From Crambe crambe (Eukaryota > Porifera > Demospongiae > Poecilosclerida > Crambeidae), in the NCBI GenBank assembly GCA_963924555.1, contig OZ004583.1, positions 2,203,501 to 2,267,500 on the forward strand: a DNA stretch of 64,000 nt. Direction: 5' to 3'. A program made the translations under genes and the position numbers. The notes beneath the pieces are model-generated. The model worked only from the letters and a program-made list of their open reading frames with translations, was not told the DNA's origin and did no database searches. Below, piece after piece: positions 43,338-55,600 of this stretch (its first letter is position 1; each line of letters begins with the position of its first letter).

Positions 43338-44275
43338 GGAACACCCCTCTGATTAGGACACCATTGTACTGAAGATTAATAGGGACGCCCCTCTGATTAG
43401 GACACCATTGTACTGAAGATTAATAGGGACGCCCCTCTGATCAGGACACCATTGTACTGAAGATTAATAGGGACGCCCCTCTGATCAGGACACCATTGTA
43501 CTGAAGATTAATAGGGACGCCCCTCTGATCAGGACACCATTGTACTGAAGATTAATAGGGACGCCCCTCTGATCAGGACACCATTGTACTGAAGATTAAT
43601 AGGGACGCCCCTCTGATCAGGACACCATTGTACTGAAGATTAATAGGGACGCCCCTCTGATCAAGACACCATTGTACTGAAGATTAATAGGGACGCCCCT
43701 CTGATCAGGACACCATTGTACTGAAGATTAATAGGGACGCCCCTCTGATCAGGACACCATTGTACTGAAGATTAATAGGGACGCCCCTCTGATCAGGACA
43801 CCATTGTACTGAAGATTAATAGGGACGCCCCTCTGATCAGGACACCATTGTACTGAAGATTAATAGGGACGCCCCTCTGATCAGGACACCATTGTACTGA
43901 AGATTAATAGGGACGCCCCTCTGATCAGGACACCATTGTACTGAAGATTAATAGGGACGCCCCTCTGATCAGGACACCATTGTACTGAAGATTAATAGGG
44001 ACGCCCCTCTGATCAGGACACCATTGTACTGAAGATTAATAGGGACGCCCCTCTGATCAGGACACCATTGTACTGAAGATTAATAGGGACGCCCCTCTGA
44101 TTAGGACACCATTTTACTGAAGATTAATAGGGACGTCCCTCTGATTAGGACACCATTGTACTGAAGATTAATAGGAACGCCCCTCTGATTAGGACACCAT
44201 TGTACTGAAGATTAATAGGGACGCCCCTCTGATTAGGACACCATTGTACTGAAGATTAATAGGGACACCCCTCTG
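43338..44275. repeat. 44-bp minisatellite, about 21 units
   Basis: The unit is GACGCCCCTCTGATCAGGAC followed by ACCATTGTACTGAAGATTAA and TAGG. Central units are essentially identical; the two ends carry TGATTAGG variants. It lies in the last intron of receptor copy B. Confidence 0.95.
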
Positions 44276-44776
44276 ATTATAGGACACTATTGTACTGCAC
44301 ATTTGTATTCATGAACTATTGTAACCATCACACAGCTCAGTACATCATGACTCTTTTCTGCAAGACCAGAAGATTCCAGCTCATATATGCACTTTTTAAC
44401 TAGAGGTTTGTTGGTCCAGCCCAAACATGAAGTTTGGAGGGGAAATTCACATTTTGGTAGATATCTCCAAAGTGCATTATGTAAAGTCACTTATTTTGAA
44501 CCTTACATAATAATTATGTGATTACGTAACATGCATTCTAATCAGATCACCCTGTAAGGTCATTCCACCCCACGTCTCATTTCTCCAGCTATTTCCAACT
44601 CCCTATTTCAATTGGTCACAATATTGATATGCATTAGGGCAAACAGTTCTATTTTCATAGCTAGTAGCATTGGTTCATTAATACCACAGTTGTACATGAG
44701 CCCAACCTACTTTCATGTAGGTGGGTTGGTTAGTATGATCATTGGATCATTGTTATTGACACATGCCAGGTGTTAA

Positions 44777-45119
44777 GGGTAGATCAACGCAAAAAATTAG
44801 AATTTTAAAAAATGTCCATATCTTCATTATACTACCCCCTATAAGCTTGATTTAGGTCTCAAAAGAGAGCTCTTGGAGGGGGGGTATGGTTTCACATATT
44901 TTTCCTCTGTCCATTCAAAGCAGCTAGGCCCATAAAAGCTATGATAGGAGTATCAAAGGCCTCCTAAGTATGCAGTAATTTTACAAGTATTTTTTAACCA
45001 CTGAGGCCATGTCAGGTCTTCCATATTATGGGGGTAAAGTTGTAACTAAATACACTATTGGAAAGCTCTCAAAGAGAGCTCTCTTTAAAAAAATTCTAAT
45101 TTTTTGGATTGCTCTACCC
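44777..45119. mobile_element. 343-bp TTAA-target MITE (complete)
   Basis: The ends are GGGTAGATCAACGCAAAAAA, continuing TTAGAATTTT, and the inverse of AAAATTCTAATTTTTTGGAT, GCTCTACCC. It is flanked by TTAA at 44773-44776 and 45120-45123. Unit C has the empty site (CAAGTGTTAACTTACGC at about 57775). A piece of the same family is also at 60760-60870. Confidence 0.88.
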
Positions 45120-46249
45120 TTAACTTACGCTCTATTGTGCCTGCTCCTGTAGCTGGTCATGGCACCTCCCAAAGTACACAGAGTTACAAACTGTAATCAT
45201 AGGAATATATAGTATGGGATTAAATTGGCTGTGTATTTAAAATTAGTGGAATTTAATTTGTATGGAAAAATATTATTTTCAAGCATAAAATTTACCCTTG
45301 GTATTATTATGATTATTATCTCATTTACTTACCATGATATCTACCAGCAGTTTATTTTTCCCCCTGCGTGCTTTACGTACGATGAAGATGCTGACCATTA
45401 CCACACACACCAGTAGGACTAACACAATCACAACCATCAGAACAATGAAGTCAATCGATTGTGAAAATATCACATTTGAATTCCAGAGACTGATGTCACA
45501 GCCTCTGCAGTCGGAGAGAAGGGACCTCATCCAGCTGATGTTACAGCTGCAACTTTAATTAATCTGATATCTACAGCAAAAAAAAAAAAAAATACATACC
45601 AAGAAAAAAAAAGTTAATATAGTTATGACTTGTAACAGGCAGCATCAAGTTAATAACAATACTAGATGACAGGGGGTTCCTATCATACTCAAAATTACTT
45701 TTGTAACTTGGGCAAGTTGGAAATGATGACGAAAGTGTTTCCACTATTGGTAGACACAGTGTCGAACATGTTTTGAGGATTACTTGCAAGCCGGTACATA
45801 ACGACATAGTTAATGATCACCCTCTTGGAACAGATGGAGCCTGGACAGTGAAAATAATTATCATAGAAGAAAGTAATCTATCAATCAAACTACTATCTGT
45901 GATAGGTTTAATTTCATGGAGCAAGTATATATTTTTAAAACTTACATTCCAAGTGATGTTAAGAGAATATATCAGAAGGGGCACTCCCTCCCACATTCGT
46001 TGGAGAATTTGGAATGCCAGTTCCAGTTCTGACATGCCCAGGCTCACTCGGTGCCTGCCTCCCATCAGTATAAATTATGTGGCAATTACACGAACACACG
46101 CCATTAGGTCTTCAAAAAATGAAAATGTCAACCATTGCACTAAATACCTCCTGTTCATCAGTGATCTATATCTGCAAACTAACAAAAGTATACTGACACT
46201 AACATTTGCACTCTCTTAGTAGCTTAGTAGTTAATGTCAATATCCAACT

Positions 46250-46650
46250 CCAACCCCTCCTCAACTAGGAATAGAGATATAGATCATCAAGTGCAAATAT
46301 AGTTTGTACTAACATAGAAGATACTGGTGATCATTGGAACAGAATGCACCATATTTTTGGAGAGTAACAACTATGGGTCCCCTCTTCTAGAAACAATGTT
46401 CGAATAGAGATATAGATCATCAAGTGAAGCATAGAGGGTACTGGTGATCATTTGAACAGAACATGCCTTATCTTTTTGGATAGTAACAGCCATGGGTCCT
46501 TAATCAACCCCTCTTCAATGTTCCTCAACTAGGAATAGAGATATAGATCATCAAATGCAGATATAGTCAGTACTAACATAGAGGGTACTGGTGACCATTG
46601 GAACAGAATGCACCTTATCATTTAGGACAGTAATGGTCATGGGTCCTTAA
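46250..46650. repeat. ~120-bp tandem array, about four units
   Basis: The same unit as 32875-34020 in unit A, with fewer copies. The flank 46651-47115 matches unit A's TRIM 3' side and holds no gene. Confidence 0.85.
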
Positions 46651-47115
46651 TATTTTTGACCATTCCTCTTCTTGAATATTATATTACTCCTTTACATTGA
46701 TGGAAGTAAGTGAGATGCTCTTCCTCAATGTATTAGATATATTACACTTGCCTGGATTTACGCCACTTAGCTAGATTTTCATCCTGTAGCTTATTGAGTG
46801 GCTGCAAGTAGCACTGCAAGTTGCTCCTTCAATCAGAATGTATGGTTATAACGTTAAATCAATTAATGATGACGTCATTTAGTTCCTTCAAAATGGGTCC
46901 TAGCCTAAAATTCTACCTGAAATAATACCTGCCAACTCTATACGTACGAGAGTTTGAAGACCCTTACCATGATTTTAATTTCTTGTTCATCACCCTTTGA
47001 CCCCTTCAATTATGGTAATAATGAATAATAATTTCATATCTGTAAAAATTCCTTTACATAAAATTAATGATGTTTATAACTATAGTTAATAGCATGTGTG
47101 CAAAAACTGAGTGTG

Positions 47116-49317
47116 TTAAAATATTTGGAGTCTGTTATTATTATCATCACAAACATACAACAAACCATCCTTATCAACATTCACTCCACGAGGACTATAA
47201 AAGTGACCTTCATCATTACCATATTGTCCAAATGAGGTCACATGCTCCCCCTTGGTGGTGTAGACTTCTATATTGTGCTTGTCAAAGTTGGCCACATAAA
47301 CATATTCATCAGTTACACACACACCGCGTGGGTCACTCAACTCTTTCCTTCCAAATGAGTGGAGGACTTCACCTCTATTACTGAGGACTTGAACACAAGG
47401 ATTCTTGTTAAAGACACTGATATACAGGTTACCATGTTTGTCAGAAGACATTCGATCGAATGTTCCTGTGCCTTTTTGACGAGAAACGATTTCCCTAACG
47501 TACTCCAGTTCTGTAGTGTATACCTTGATAGTACCATGATTATCATGTTCAGTCACCATGACTTCATCTCCAACCACAGTCACACCTCGATGTCCAGACT
47601 GTTCTCCAACTTGTTTTGCAGTAACTTTGGTCATGTTCTTATTTGACTTGTAAATTGTATTACTGTTCCCATCAACAAAGTAAATGTTGTCTTCTTTGTC
47701 CACTGCTACACTCCTGGGATATTTGAACTTGTATTCTGATCGTTTGACGTTTCTCAGCTTCTTTCCCTTCTTATCCAACATCACCACATCTGCATTAAAC
47801 CCTGTCACAATCATCTCTCCCTTTGAATTGAAGGTTACATCAGTTGGATGGTTCAGTCCAGGGATGATCTTGACAGGCTTGCTCAGCTTACTTGGATGGA
47901 TGGAGACAAACACAGGGAAGGGACTACCGGCTACTTCCTGGCCATTCACAGTGACAGTCAGTTCATGACATCCACAAACAGTGGGTGTGTACGAAATACG
48001 ATATTCATTGCCTTCACTTCGATCAATGTTACACTTGACATTCGAATCATTCATCAGTGACTTCAATTGGCCAGTGACAGTACACTCTCGTTTAGTGTGT
48101 TTTCCATTAGTGAGTTTAGGTGTTAGGGAGAATTCACATTTTTTGTCGACTTCAGCAATTTTGATTCCTTCACCAACTACTGTACACTTTGTAGGATCAA
48201 TGCTAAGAGAAATTATCTTTGCTTTAGTCTGACAGAGCTTCTTCAGGTCTTCAGCACAGCTCACCTCCACCCCTATGTCCACCTCCTCCACTGGATCAAG
48301 ACTCCTCCCTTCCTTGCAGTGCTCTTCAATCTCTCTGTCGATGCGACTCTTGATCTCAGCATGCATGCACATGACCTCGTCTCCCGTTGAATGTTCTACA
48401 CATTGTTCAGTGTATTCTATCACACTCTGGAGGACTGCACAAGAAGTGGACAGACTCTTCTCCTGGCCAGAGAGATGCTCCAACTTCTCCCTCACTTTCA
48501 ATGCAGCCTCTTTCAACAGTTCTTGCCTGCGATTCTCAAGGATCTTTTGGAGTTCATCAAAAGAGCTGTTGATGTGGTCAGCCACAGAATCTCCCTGAGC
48601 CTCTATCTCGTGTTGTGTGGTTTGTATCTCCTCCACTGCATGTGACAGCTCCACCTTCACTTTCTTCAAAGGCTCCAAATGTGTCACCAGCTTCTTCTTC
48701 ATCTCGGGAGCACACTCTTTCACGAACTCGTAGTTGTGACCAAAATGATCTTTGACTGTGCAATCACGACAGATGAGAAGGCTGCAGTCAAAGCAATACA
48801 TCTTCATTGATTCGTCATGCTTTTTACACATCTGAAGTGGTGATTCTTCCATAACAATCTCTTTAGCTCCTTCTTTAAGTTCGTCTAGAGAAGCAATCTT
48901 GTGGCCAGCAAACACTTTCATTCGATGATGTGACTTGACACATTCTGCGCATATGAACTGGGTACACTGTCGACAGAAGGCTTCGGCCTTGTCCCCAGAA
49001 CACATTTCACACTTGGCATCCACCTTACCGTGAGCTCGTTCCAGCTTGGAGTGTAACTCTTTCATGCGATTAAGGAAGAAAGCTGTCGGGAGCTGATCTA
49101 TGTTGCCCTGGGGGAGGGCGGTGTCTTTACGACACTCAGGGCAAGAGAATGGCTTGTTAATACCAGTCCTCAGGGTCAGCCTGTGGATGCACTGCTTGCA
49201 GTAGTAGTGGCAGCAAGGAAGAACCTTGGGTTCTGTGTAGTGATCGTGACAGATGGCACACGTAATCTCTTTCTCAAGGTCTTCCACACTTTTCTCCACA
49301 ATGTCCTTTTCAGCCAT
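47116..49317 (-). CDS. TRIM-NHL protein 4 (unit B)
   Basis: A single-exon frame of 733 residues from MAEKDIVEKS; the frame continues nine codons upstream only from a TTG, so the ATG with AACATGG context is preferred. RING, both B-boxes (CKKHDESMKMYCFDC), coiled coil, filamin domain and NHL are all present. It is near-identical to TRIM 3 over the first 450 residues. Distinct NHL positions: FNA in blade 1 with TG in place of TE, YPRS and DGNSN in blade 2, DPRG and NFDKHN in a later blade, YSPRG and DDNNNR at the end. It also has CGCHELTV for RGRHELTV in the filamin domain. It is divergently paired with the intact phosphotransferase gene. Confidence 0.95.
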   Translation of the reverse strand: MAEKDIVEKSVEDLEKEITCAICHDHYTEPKVLPCCHYYCKQCIHRLTLRTGINKPFSCPECRKDTALPQGNIDQLPTAFFLNRMKELHSKLERAHGKVDAKCEMCSGDKAEAFCRQCTQFICAECVKSHHRMKVFAGHKIASLDELKEGAKEIVMEESPLQMCKKHDESMKMYCFDCSLLICRDCTVKDHFGHNYEFVKECAPEMKKKLVTHLEPLKKVKVELSHAVEEIQTTQHEIEAQGDSVADHINSSFDELQKILENRRQELLKEAALKVREKLEHLSGQEKSLSTSCAVLQSVIEYTEQCVEHSTGDEVMCMHAEIKSRIDREIEEHCKEGRSLDPVEEVDIGVEVSCAEDLKKLCQTKAKIISLSIDPTKCTVVGEGIKIAEVDKKCEFSLTPKLTNGKHTKRECTVTGQLKSLMNDSNVKCNIDRSEGNEYRISYTPTVCGCHELTVTVNGQEVAGSPFPVFVSIHPSKLSKPVKIIPGLNHPTDVTFNSKGEMIVTGFNADVVMLDKKGKKLRNVKRSEYKFKYPRSVAVDKEDNIYFVDGNSNTIYKSNKNMTKVTAKQVGEQSGHRGVTVVGDEVMVTEHDNHGTIKVYTTELEYVREIVSRQKGTGTFDRMSSDKHGNLYISVFNKNPCVQVLSNRGEVLHSFGRKELSDPRGVCVTDEYVYVANFDKHNIEVYTTKGEHVTSFGQYGNDEGHFYSPRGVNVDKDGLLYVCDDNNNRLQIF

Positions 49318-49662
49318 GTTGCAGAATGGTGAATTCAATACCAAACTAGAGCTTATTCGAGTAAGGAAAGGTGGGACAACTCCAATGTGGTAGCTGCAAG
49401 AACAAAAGGGGAGGATGAAAAGGGGGCGTATTTAGAGGGGTCGTCAGGCTAGGGTCTGGTTTACGAGATTAGGCTCGGTGAATTTCCTAGGAAACTAGCT
49501 AGACAGTTTGGCATCAGTAAAATTTACCTTAGTTCTTAGTCCAACTCTGTAGCTTTCTCGCGTAAATCTCACCCAGCACTGAAATAGGGGCGTGTCTCGA
49601 ACAATACAGAGCTGTAGAGGGTGGGGCTCCTGGGGGCGTGGTCGATGTGCTGGTGACGTCAC
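49318..49662. promoter_or_regulatory. Shared promoter between TRIM 4 and phosphotransferase copy 2
   Basis: Start codons are 345 bp apart. It is almost identical to the unit A promoter, with TGACGTCA at 49654-49661 just upstream of the phosphotransferase ATG, so the element may lie in the 5' UTR or the true transcription start may be tight. The GC-boxes GGGGCGTG (about 49587) and GGGGGCGTGG (about 49632) are visible. Confidence 0.55.
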
Positions 49663-52600
49663 ATGATTGGGAACAGGAACATGATAGTGGACAGTGAGTC
49701 TGAGAGTTGCTGCTCCTCCTTGGCCGGAGGAAAGGCGCACAATCTTTGGGAGTTGGGGAAGAGACTGAAGGAGTGTCACGTGCCTCCCTGGTTCTGCATC
49801 ACCACTCGGGCGTTTCAGCTCTTTGTTCAGGTGCAGTGACAAGTTTAGTGATCCAGCTAAATGAACCTGACATATCCAGCTGCAATAGTCCATCAGAGGG
49901 CGATTCAGAGGGTGTAGTTGGTACCTGTTTGCAACGCTTAAAGTTTGGAGGGTCAAAATTTGAGCTACCAAAAAGTTACCCGTGTCTCTAATCTTGCATA
50001 TCAGGACAATGGTTTTCAGGACACCCTCCATGTGAATCCATCTGACCTGAATACTAGCTCCAAGACGGCCCAGGACGCCATAATGAGAGGCAGGTTACCA
50101 TCTGGTTTGGAGGAGGAGGTGACTCGGAGACTGTGTGCCCCACCATTCCATGGAGTGTTTGTGGCCGTCAGATCTAGTGGCACTGATGAAGACTCAGCTG
50201 CCCATTCATTTGCAGGTCTGAGGAAGTAACCATGTAGTCACAAGAAAGACCCATAATTCCAGTGTGATAAACATTATTTCGTATTCCTCCCCACCCGTGA
50301 GAACTGTCCATGTGCACTGCAGGTCAGTTTGAGACATACCTGTTCCAGCGTGGTCTGGACCAGGTGTGTGCGGCCATCAAGAGGTGCTGGTGCTCCTGCT
50401 TCTCTGAGCGTGTGATGAGTCATCGCTTGGAGTGTGGAATGTCGACCACTGGACTGGCAATGGCTGTTGTGATACAGGTGAGTGTTGTCAGGTCTCCAAC
50501 CACACATGACACCTACATACGTGATAAGGTGTCCCATATCTTCAGGTGATGGTGAATTCAGAGGTGAGTGGTGTGGGGTTCTCAAGACATCCCCTCAAGC
50601 CTCTCACGTCCAACACTGTCCTGGTTGAAGCTGTATATGGACTGGGGGAGGGGCTAGTGAGTGGGGCACTAGAGGCTGACAGGTACGAGGTAAGTATGTA
50701 GTAAAGGTATCACATGATTTCATCTCATATAATGTTGCTTGGGCACTACAATATGATATTCTAAATAAAGCACACAATCACCAGATACTTCACTATTTCC
50801 TCTCCTGCAGAAGAATACGGTGCATCTTTGCATAATGTGGCTAGCTTTTCAACCTTACCTCTCGCAACATGTGATCTTCATTTTGGTGTTTACAGGTTTC
50901 TCGGTCGGACTTTTCTGTTACTTCTGAGCTTGCAGAGAAGCCAGAGAAGTTTGTGCAGTGTGAGGAGGGAGGGGTGGAGAAGGTGGGGGTGGAGGAGAAC
51001 CTCCAGAAGAGTCCCTCTCTCAGTGACGAGGAAGCTGCTGACATAGCACGTCTCCTTGTGAGGTTGGAGGAGGAGATGGGGAAACCACAGGATTTCGAGT
51101 GGGCAATGGAAAAGGGTAAAGTAGGGCTAAGTACTGAATGGGCAATTGAAAGGGTAAAGTGAGGCTAAAAACCAAGAGAGTTCATTAAAGAATAGATCAA
51201 CGGTTATCCTCGAATGCTTTTCTTACACAGGTCAGTTGTATTGCCTCCAGACACGCCCCATTGTGACCCTGCCCCCTTCGTGTTTTTTTGACCTCTCTGT
51301 TCCCGGGAAAGTGGCGATTCTCTGGGATAACTCCAACATTGTGGAGAGCTATTCTGGGGTCACTTCACCTTTGACCTTTTCCTTCGCTTCATACGCCTAT
51401 GAGACAGTAACTTGTAGTTTTCTTGACCAAGTTTTAGACTTTCAGATATCATTACTTCCCAAGTAATCCGTAAGAGTGACTTGATCTGACATATTTGGTC
51501 CCCCCTTCCAGGTGTATACTCTAACGATGGGAACGGCAGGGGTTCCCCCTTCCATCGTTGCCCAGCATAAGCCGTATCTTAGCAACATGCTTGGCCTGAT
51601 GCGAGGCAACATCTACTACAACCTGATGAGCTGGTATCGCTGTCTCAGCTGTTTGCCTGTGGGGGACACTTCCAAGTACATGGAAACCATGATGGGGGTC
51701 AAACAGGTACTCCATTAACCACACCCACCCACCTACTACTCAGGTACCTGTCGTTTTCCTAATGACTTGTTCCAGGGTTTGGATCCGGAACTGGAGGCAC
51801 AGTTGGGGGAGATCAACAAAACTGCCCCCAAGTACTCAATCTGGACCAAGATGAAGGTCAGTTGGTGGAGGGAGGGAAGGAGCACAGAATTCTCACTTAG
51901 TGCTTATTTTTTTATCCTGCAGGTTCTTGGTGGAATGCTGTACAAGATTTACTACATCGACAGTTTGGTGGAGAATTTCTTCGTTAACTTCAACCGGCAC
52001 TATGCTGATGCTATGGCAACTGATTTCAACAAACTCTCGCTCCAGGAACAAGTAGCTTACGTCAAGTTACTATACAGGGTTAGGAATCAACTATTCGGGG
52101 TTCAAAGGTCAGATCTTAATGGTATGCTGTATAATATCCAATAGGAGGTGCTTGGAAAGTGGGAGGTGCCCATTTACAATGACGTGTATGTGATGCTCTT
52201 CTTTGGCATTCTCAAGAAGCTGGTCTCCAAGTGGCTTGCAGAAAACCCCACTCAGGTAGAGCACAATTGTAATTATACAAATAGTATACAAATAGTATAC
52301 AAATAGTATACAAATAGTGTACCAATAGTATACAAATAGTATACAAATAGTATACAAATAGTATACAAATAGTGTACCAATAGTATACAAATAGTATACA
52401 AATAGTATATAAATAGTATGCAAATAGTGTACCAATAGTATACAAATAGTATACCAATAGTATACAAATAGTATAGGTGTGTTTGTTTATTCATTTTATT
52501 AACTTTTTTGCAGGCAGAGTCACTCCAAAATGACCTTCTCTGTGGACAAGGTACAGCAACATGGAGTCTTGTTTGCCTTTTCATAATCTCTAGAGGGAAA

Positions 52601-55600
52601 TGATTGTCATACAGAGAAACTTCTTGGAATTGGTTTTGTCTGTGTGTCTTTGTAGGTAATGTGGAGAGTACTGAGCCGACCAAGAACCTGATGAGGATAG
52701 CAGAGTACATTGACACCCACCAGTTGAAGGCGGAGCTTAAGGTGTGGTTTCTGGAGCAGAGGGAGGAAGTGTTGGACATGCTGGGGCAGGAAGAGGAGAG
52801 GGTGGCCAGGGAGAAGGGACGAGACACAACCAGCAGGGGGTAAGTCAATCACAGCTACTTGTTTGACCATTGTGATAGGCTTTGGTAGAATAACTCGTGC
52901 ATAAGAGTCCAAACTTGAATTGTTGCATGAATTACTGTGCTAAGGTAGAGGTAGGATTTGGCAAAGCACTTAATTTGTTTAGTCCAAGTCTATCAGGCGT
53001 GTAGAGGGGCTCAGGGGGTTCGAGCACCCCCTTTGAACTGCACCTGATGTGTAAATAGCTACTTTATTATTAACAGACCAAGATTTACTGATCTACGTAC
53101 TTACCACCAAGCTCAAATTGAGCTAGACTGTAAAAACTACGCTTGTTTTATAGCTAACTACTTCTGCTAATGTGCTACTATTATCATCAAGTGGGCGTGG
53201 TTTACCCAAAAGGTGTGGTTAGTTTAAAAATTTCCGCACACAAGCGCGCGGATACTTCTTTTCTTGCTAAGCACCCCCTATGATAAATCCTCCTCATTCA
53301 TGATGCTGAAATTGATTCAAGAAATTTTTTGTACACTTGCAGCATGGGAGATGGACTGCGTCAGAGAAAGGTTAAGTCTTCTTCTTCTTATTCTTCTTTT
53401 TCCACCACCTCCACTTCTCTCCCTCCCTCTTCCTCTGACCCACTCCATAAGGTGAGTCTTGCTTGTTCCATGTCTGGTCATAACTAATGAACCCAAAGAA
53501 GAAAGATTTTCAAAATTTTTAAATGCATGTAGCATGGAAATTTCAAAAAATGTCCTAATCCGTATTTTTCCGGATGCAGGCCAAGCTGAACGTGATCCAA
53601 TCTATCCAGAGGTTCCTCAACAAGTACGGCTTCCGCTGCATCAACGAGCTCAAGTTGGAAGAACACACTCTCCACGATGATCCGAGATTTGTCATTGACA
53701 CCATTGGAGGTACATGAAGTGATGACATATATATCAGAGAAAACGAGTTTTGATCCCTCCTCTGTCCACAATAGTCTTGTCATAAGCTATATCAAGACAG
53801 GGTCCTTCTCATTGATTAGGCTAATATCAGCACAGGGTCCTACTCAGTTATCATTTATTTATTTATATCAGCACAGGGTCCTACTCATTATGATACATGC
53901 TACGTCATACTCGATCATTGTATGCAACTCATGGTATCATTAGGACAGGGTCCTACTCATTATGATACATGCTATGTCATACTCAATCATTGTATGCAAC
54001 TCATGGTATCATTAGGACAGGGTCCTACTCATTATGATACATGCTATGTCATACTCAATCATTGTATCCAACTCATTATGGTATCATTAGGACAGGGTCC
54101 TACTCATTATGATACATGCTATGTCATACTCAATCATTGTATCCAACTCGTGGTATAATTAGGACAGGGTCCTACTCATTATGATACATGTTATGTCATA
54201 CTCAATCATTGTCATTATGGTATCATGTTTATAATTAGGACAGGGTCTTATTCATTGTACTATTTTTAATTAGGCTATGTCAAGACAGGGTCCTACTCTG
54301 TTAATACTATGCAAGAACGGGAGCACACCATTCTGAAAAATGCTCAGGGGATTGTGGATACGACACTCAGTGCTGCAAAACGGTTTATCTTCTACCGGAT
54401 ATTGTTCCACACGAGGAGAGCAGTGAAGCACAGAGAGAACTTGAGGTTTGCCAGGACTAAGCTCTTTGGAGTGTTTCGTGACCTCTTCAGAGCTATTGGT
54501 AGCAATTTGGTGCAGCTGGGACTACTTAGAGAGAGACAGGTAAGGGAGTGAGGCCGAGCATAGTCTCAATGTTATACATTCATTCTTTCTGCAGGATGTG
54601 TTTTATTTGACAGTTGAAGAGATTTTTGCCTTCGTTGAAGGACGTTCAGTCACCAATAACCTCTCAGGACTGGTAGAACTGAGAAGAAAAGAATATGATG
54701 GATACAGAAAGGTCAGTTTTTGTATCAAATATTAGTAAGAGAGCCCATGATTTATTCCGTGCCCCATAAAAATTATGCTAGTTTTATCTCGTGGTAGTTT
54801 TTATCTATGACAATCTTTACCAGATTGTTCAATTCATAGGGTATTGCACCTCCTGAGAGGTTTATGACCCGAGGGGCTGTAGGTCCCTACCTCCTCTTCC
54901 CCCAACTACTGGACGACCTTGACATGTTGAAGACCCTGGAGGTCGAGGCCTCTTCTGACCCCAATGTCCTCTGTGGGGTCTCCTGCTGTCCTGGTATGGT
55001 AGAAGGTGTGGTCAGGGTTGTCACCTCCATTGAGCAAACTTCAGTAAGTTGTACTATTAACATAGAACTCTACTATGAACCTAATGAACACAAGTCATAT
55101 GTGTATCATAATCATATCATATCAGATGTTTCCACTTCACCGTAATTACTATGTTTAATTTTGTTTTTCTGCAGGGTTTAGATGGTGAGATCTTAGTAAC
55201 AGCTCGTACAGACCCAGGCTGGGTCCCCCTCTACCCCCTCTGCTCTGGACTCATCATTGAGAGAGGAAGGTAATGAACTAAGCATTGTCTGTCAGGCTTT
55301 GTTTCACATAATCTGTATGGTTGTTGGACCAATAGAATTTTCCTGTCAATTATGAAGTCATGATCATGAATAGGTTCATTTTCACTCATGATTTTATGAG
55401 TCCTGCCTATTTTCATGAATAAGGTTGGCAAGGCTATGTATATGCCTGGCAGATGATAGCTGGTCCAACCCTTGGGTTGGCAAGCAAGGCTATGCTAGGC
55501 CTGGGACTGCTGGGAGGGACAATGTTATCATGTGATGTGGTGTGTTTTTCCTATTGTAGTTTGCTTTCTCATTCGGCTGTGGTTGCCAGGGAGTTGGGCC

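Larger units (their letters stand above)
30631..44487. repeat. Segmental duplication unit A (~13.9 kb)
   Basis: It begins at TCACTTATTTTGAACCTTAC and aligns with unit B throughout: receptor exons, TRIM gene 3, promoter, phosphotransferase copy, and the last receptor exon with its minisatellite. It differs from B by a 585-bp insertion, longer tandem arrays, and many small indels. Confidence 0.9.
42582..46080 (-). pseudogene. Ig/FN3 receptor copy B (disabled)
   Basis: Pieces on the minus strand: FN3a exon end (about 46065-45955), FN3b (45850-45710), transmembrane exon (45560-45324), juxtamembrane exon (45190-45128) and the cytoplasmic tail exon (about 43250-42582). The FN3/TM exon has the same frameshift as copy A (RSLLSDCRGCD). 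The juxtamembrane exon has lost about 50 bp and its frame (FGRCHDQLQEQAQ then stop), the same deletion as copy A. The tail exon stays open to LNCATYV but reads TRWQANPSTLLHLTF where copy C reads TYGSDGRLIQAPS, a pair of compensating shifts. The last intron carries the expanded 44-bp minisatellite and a TTAA-type MITE. Confidence 0.82.

Noticed and set aside
43338..44275. Regular short repeats resembling a CRISPR array
   Set aside because: Units are contiguous with no unique spacers, lie in an intron of an animal gene, and vary at the edges like a minisatellite.
52109..52848. Minus-strand frames rich in YYLYTICILFV resembling membrane proteins
   Set aside because: They are the reverse translation of the intronic AT minisatellite and antisense of phosphotransferase exons.
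53264..53455. Ser/Pro-rich frame around exon 13 as a separate gene
   Set aside because: The splice borders and phase show the Ser-rich block belongs to the phosphotransferase; no independent gene is needed.
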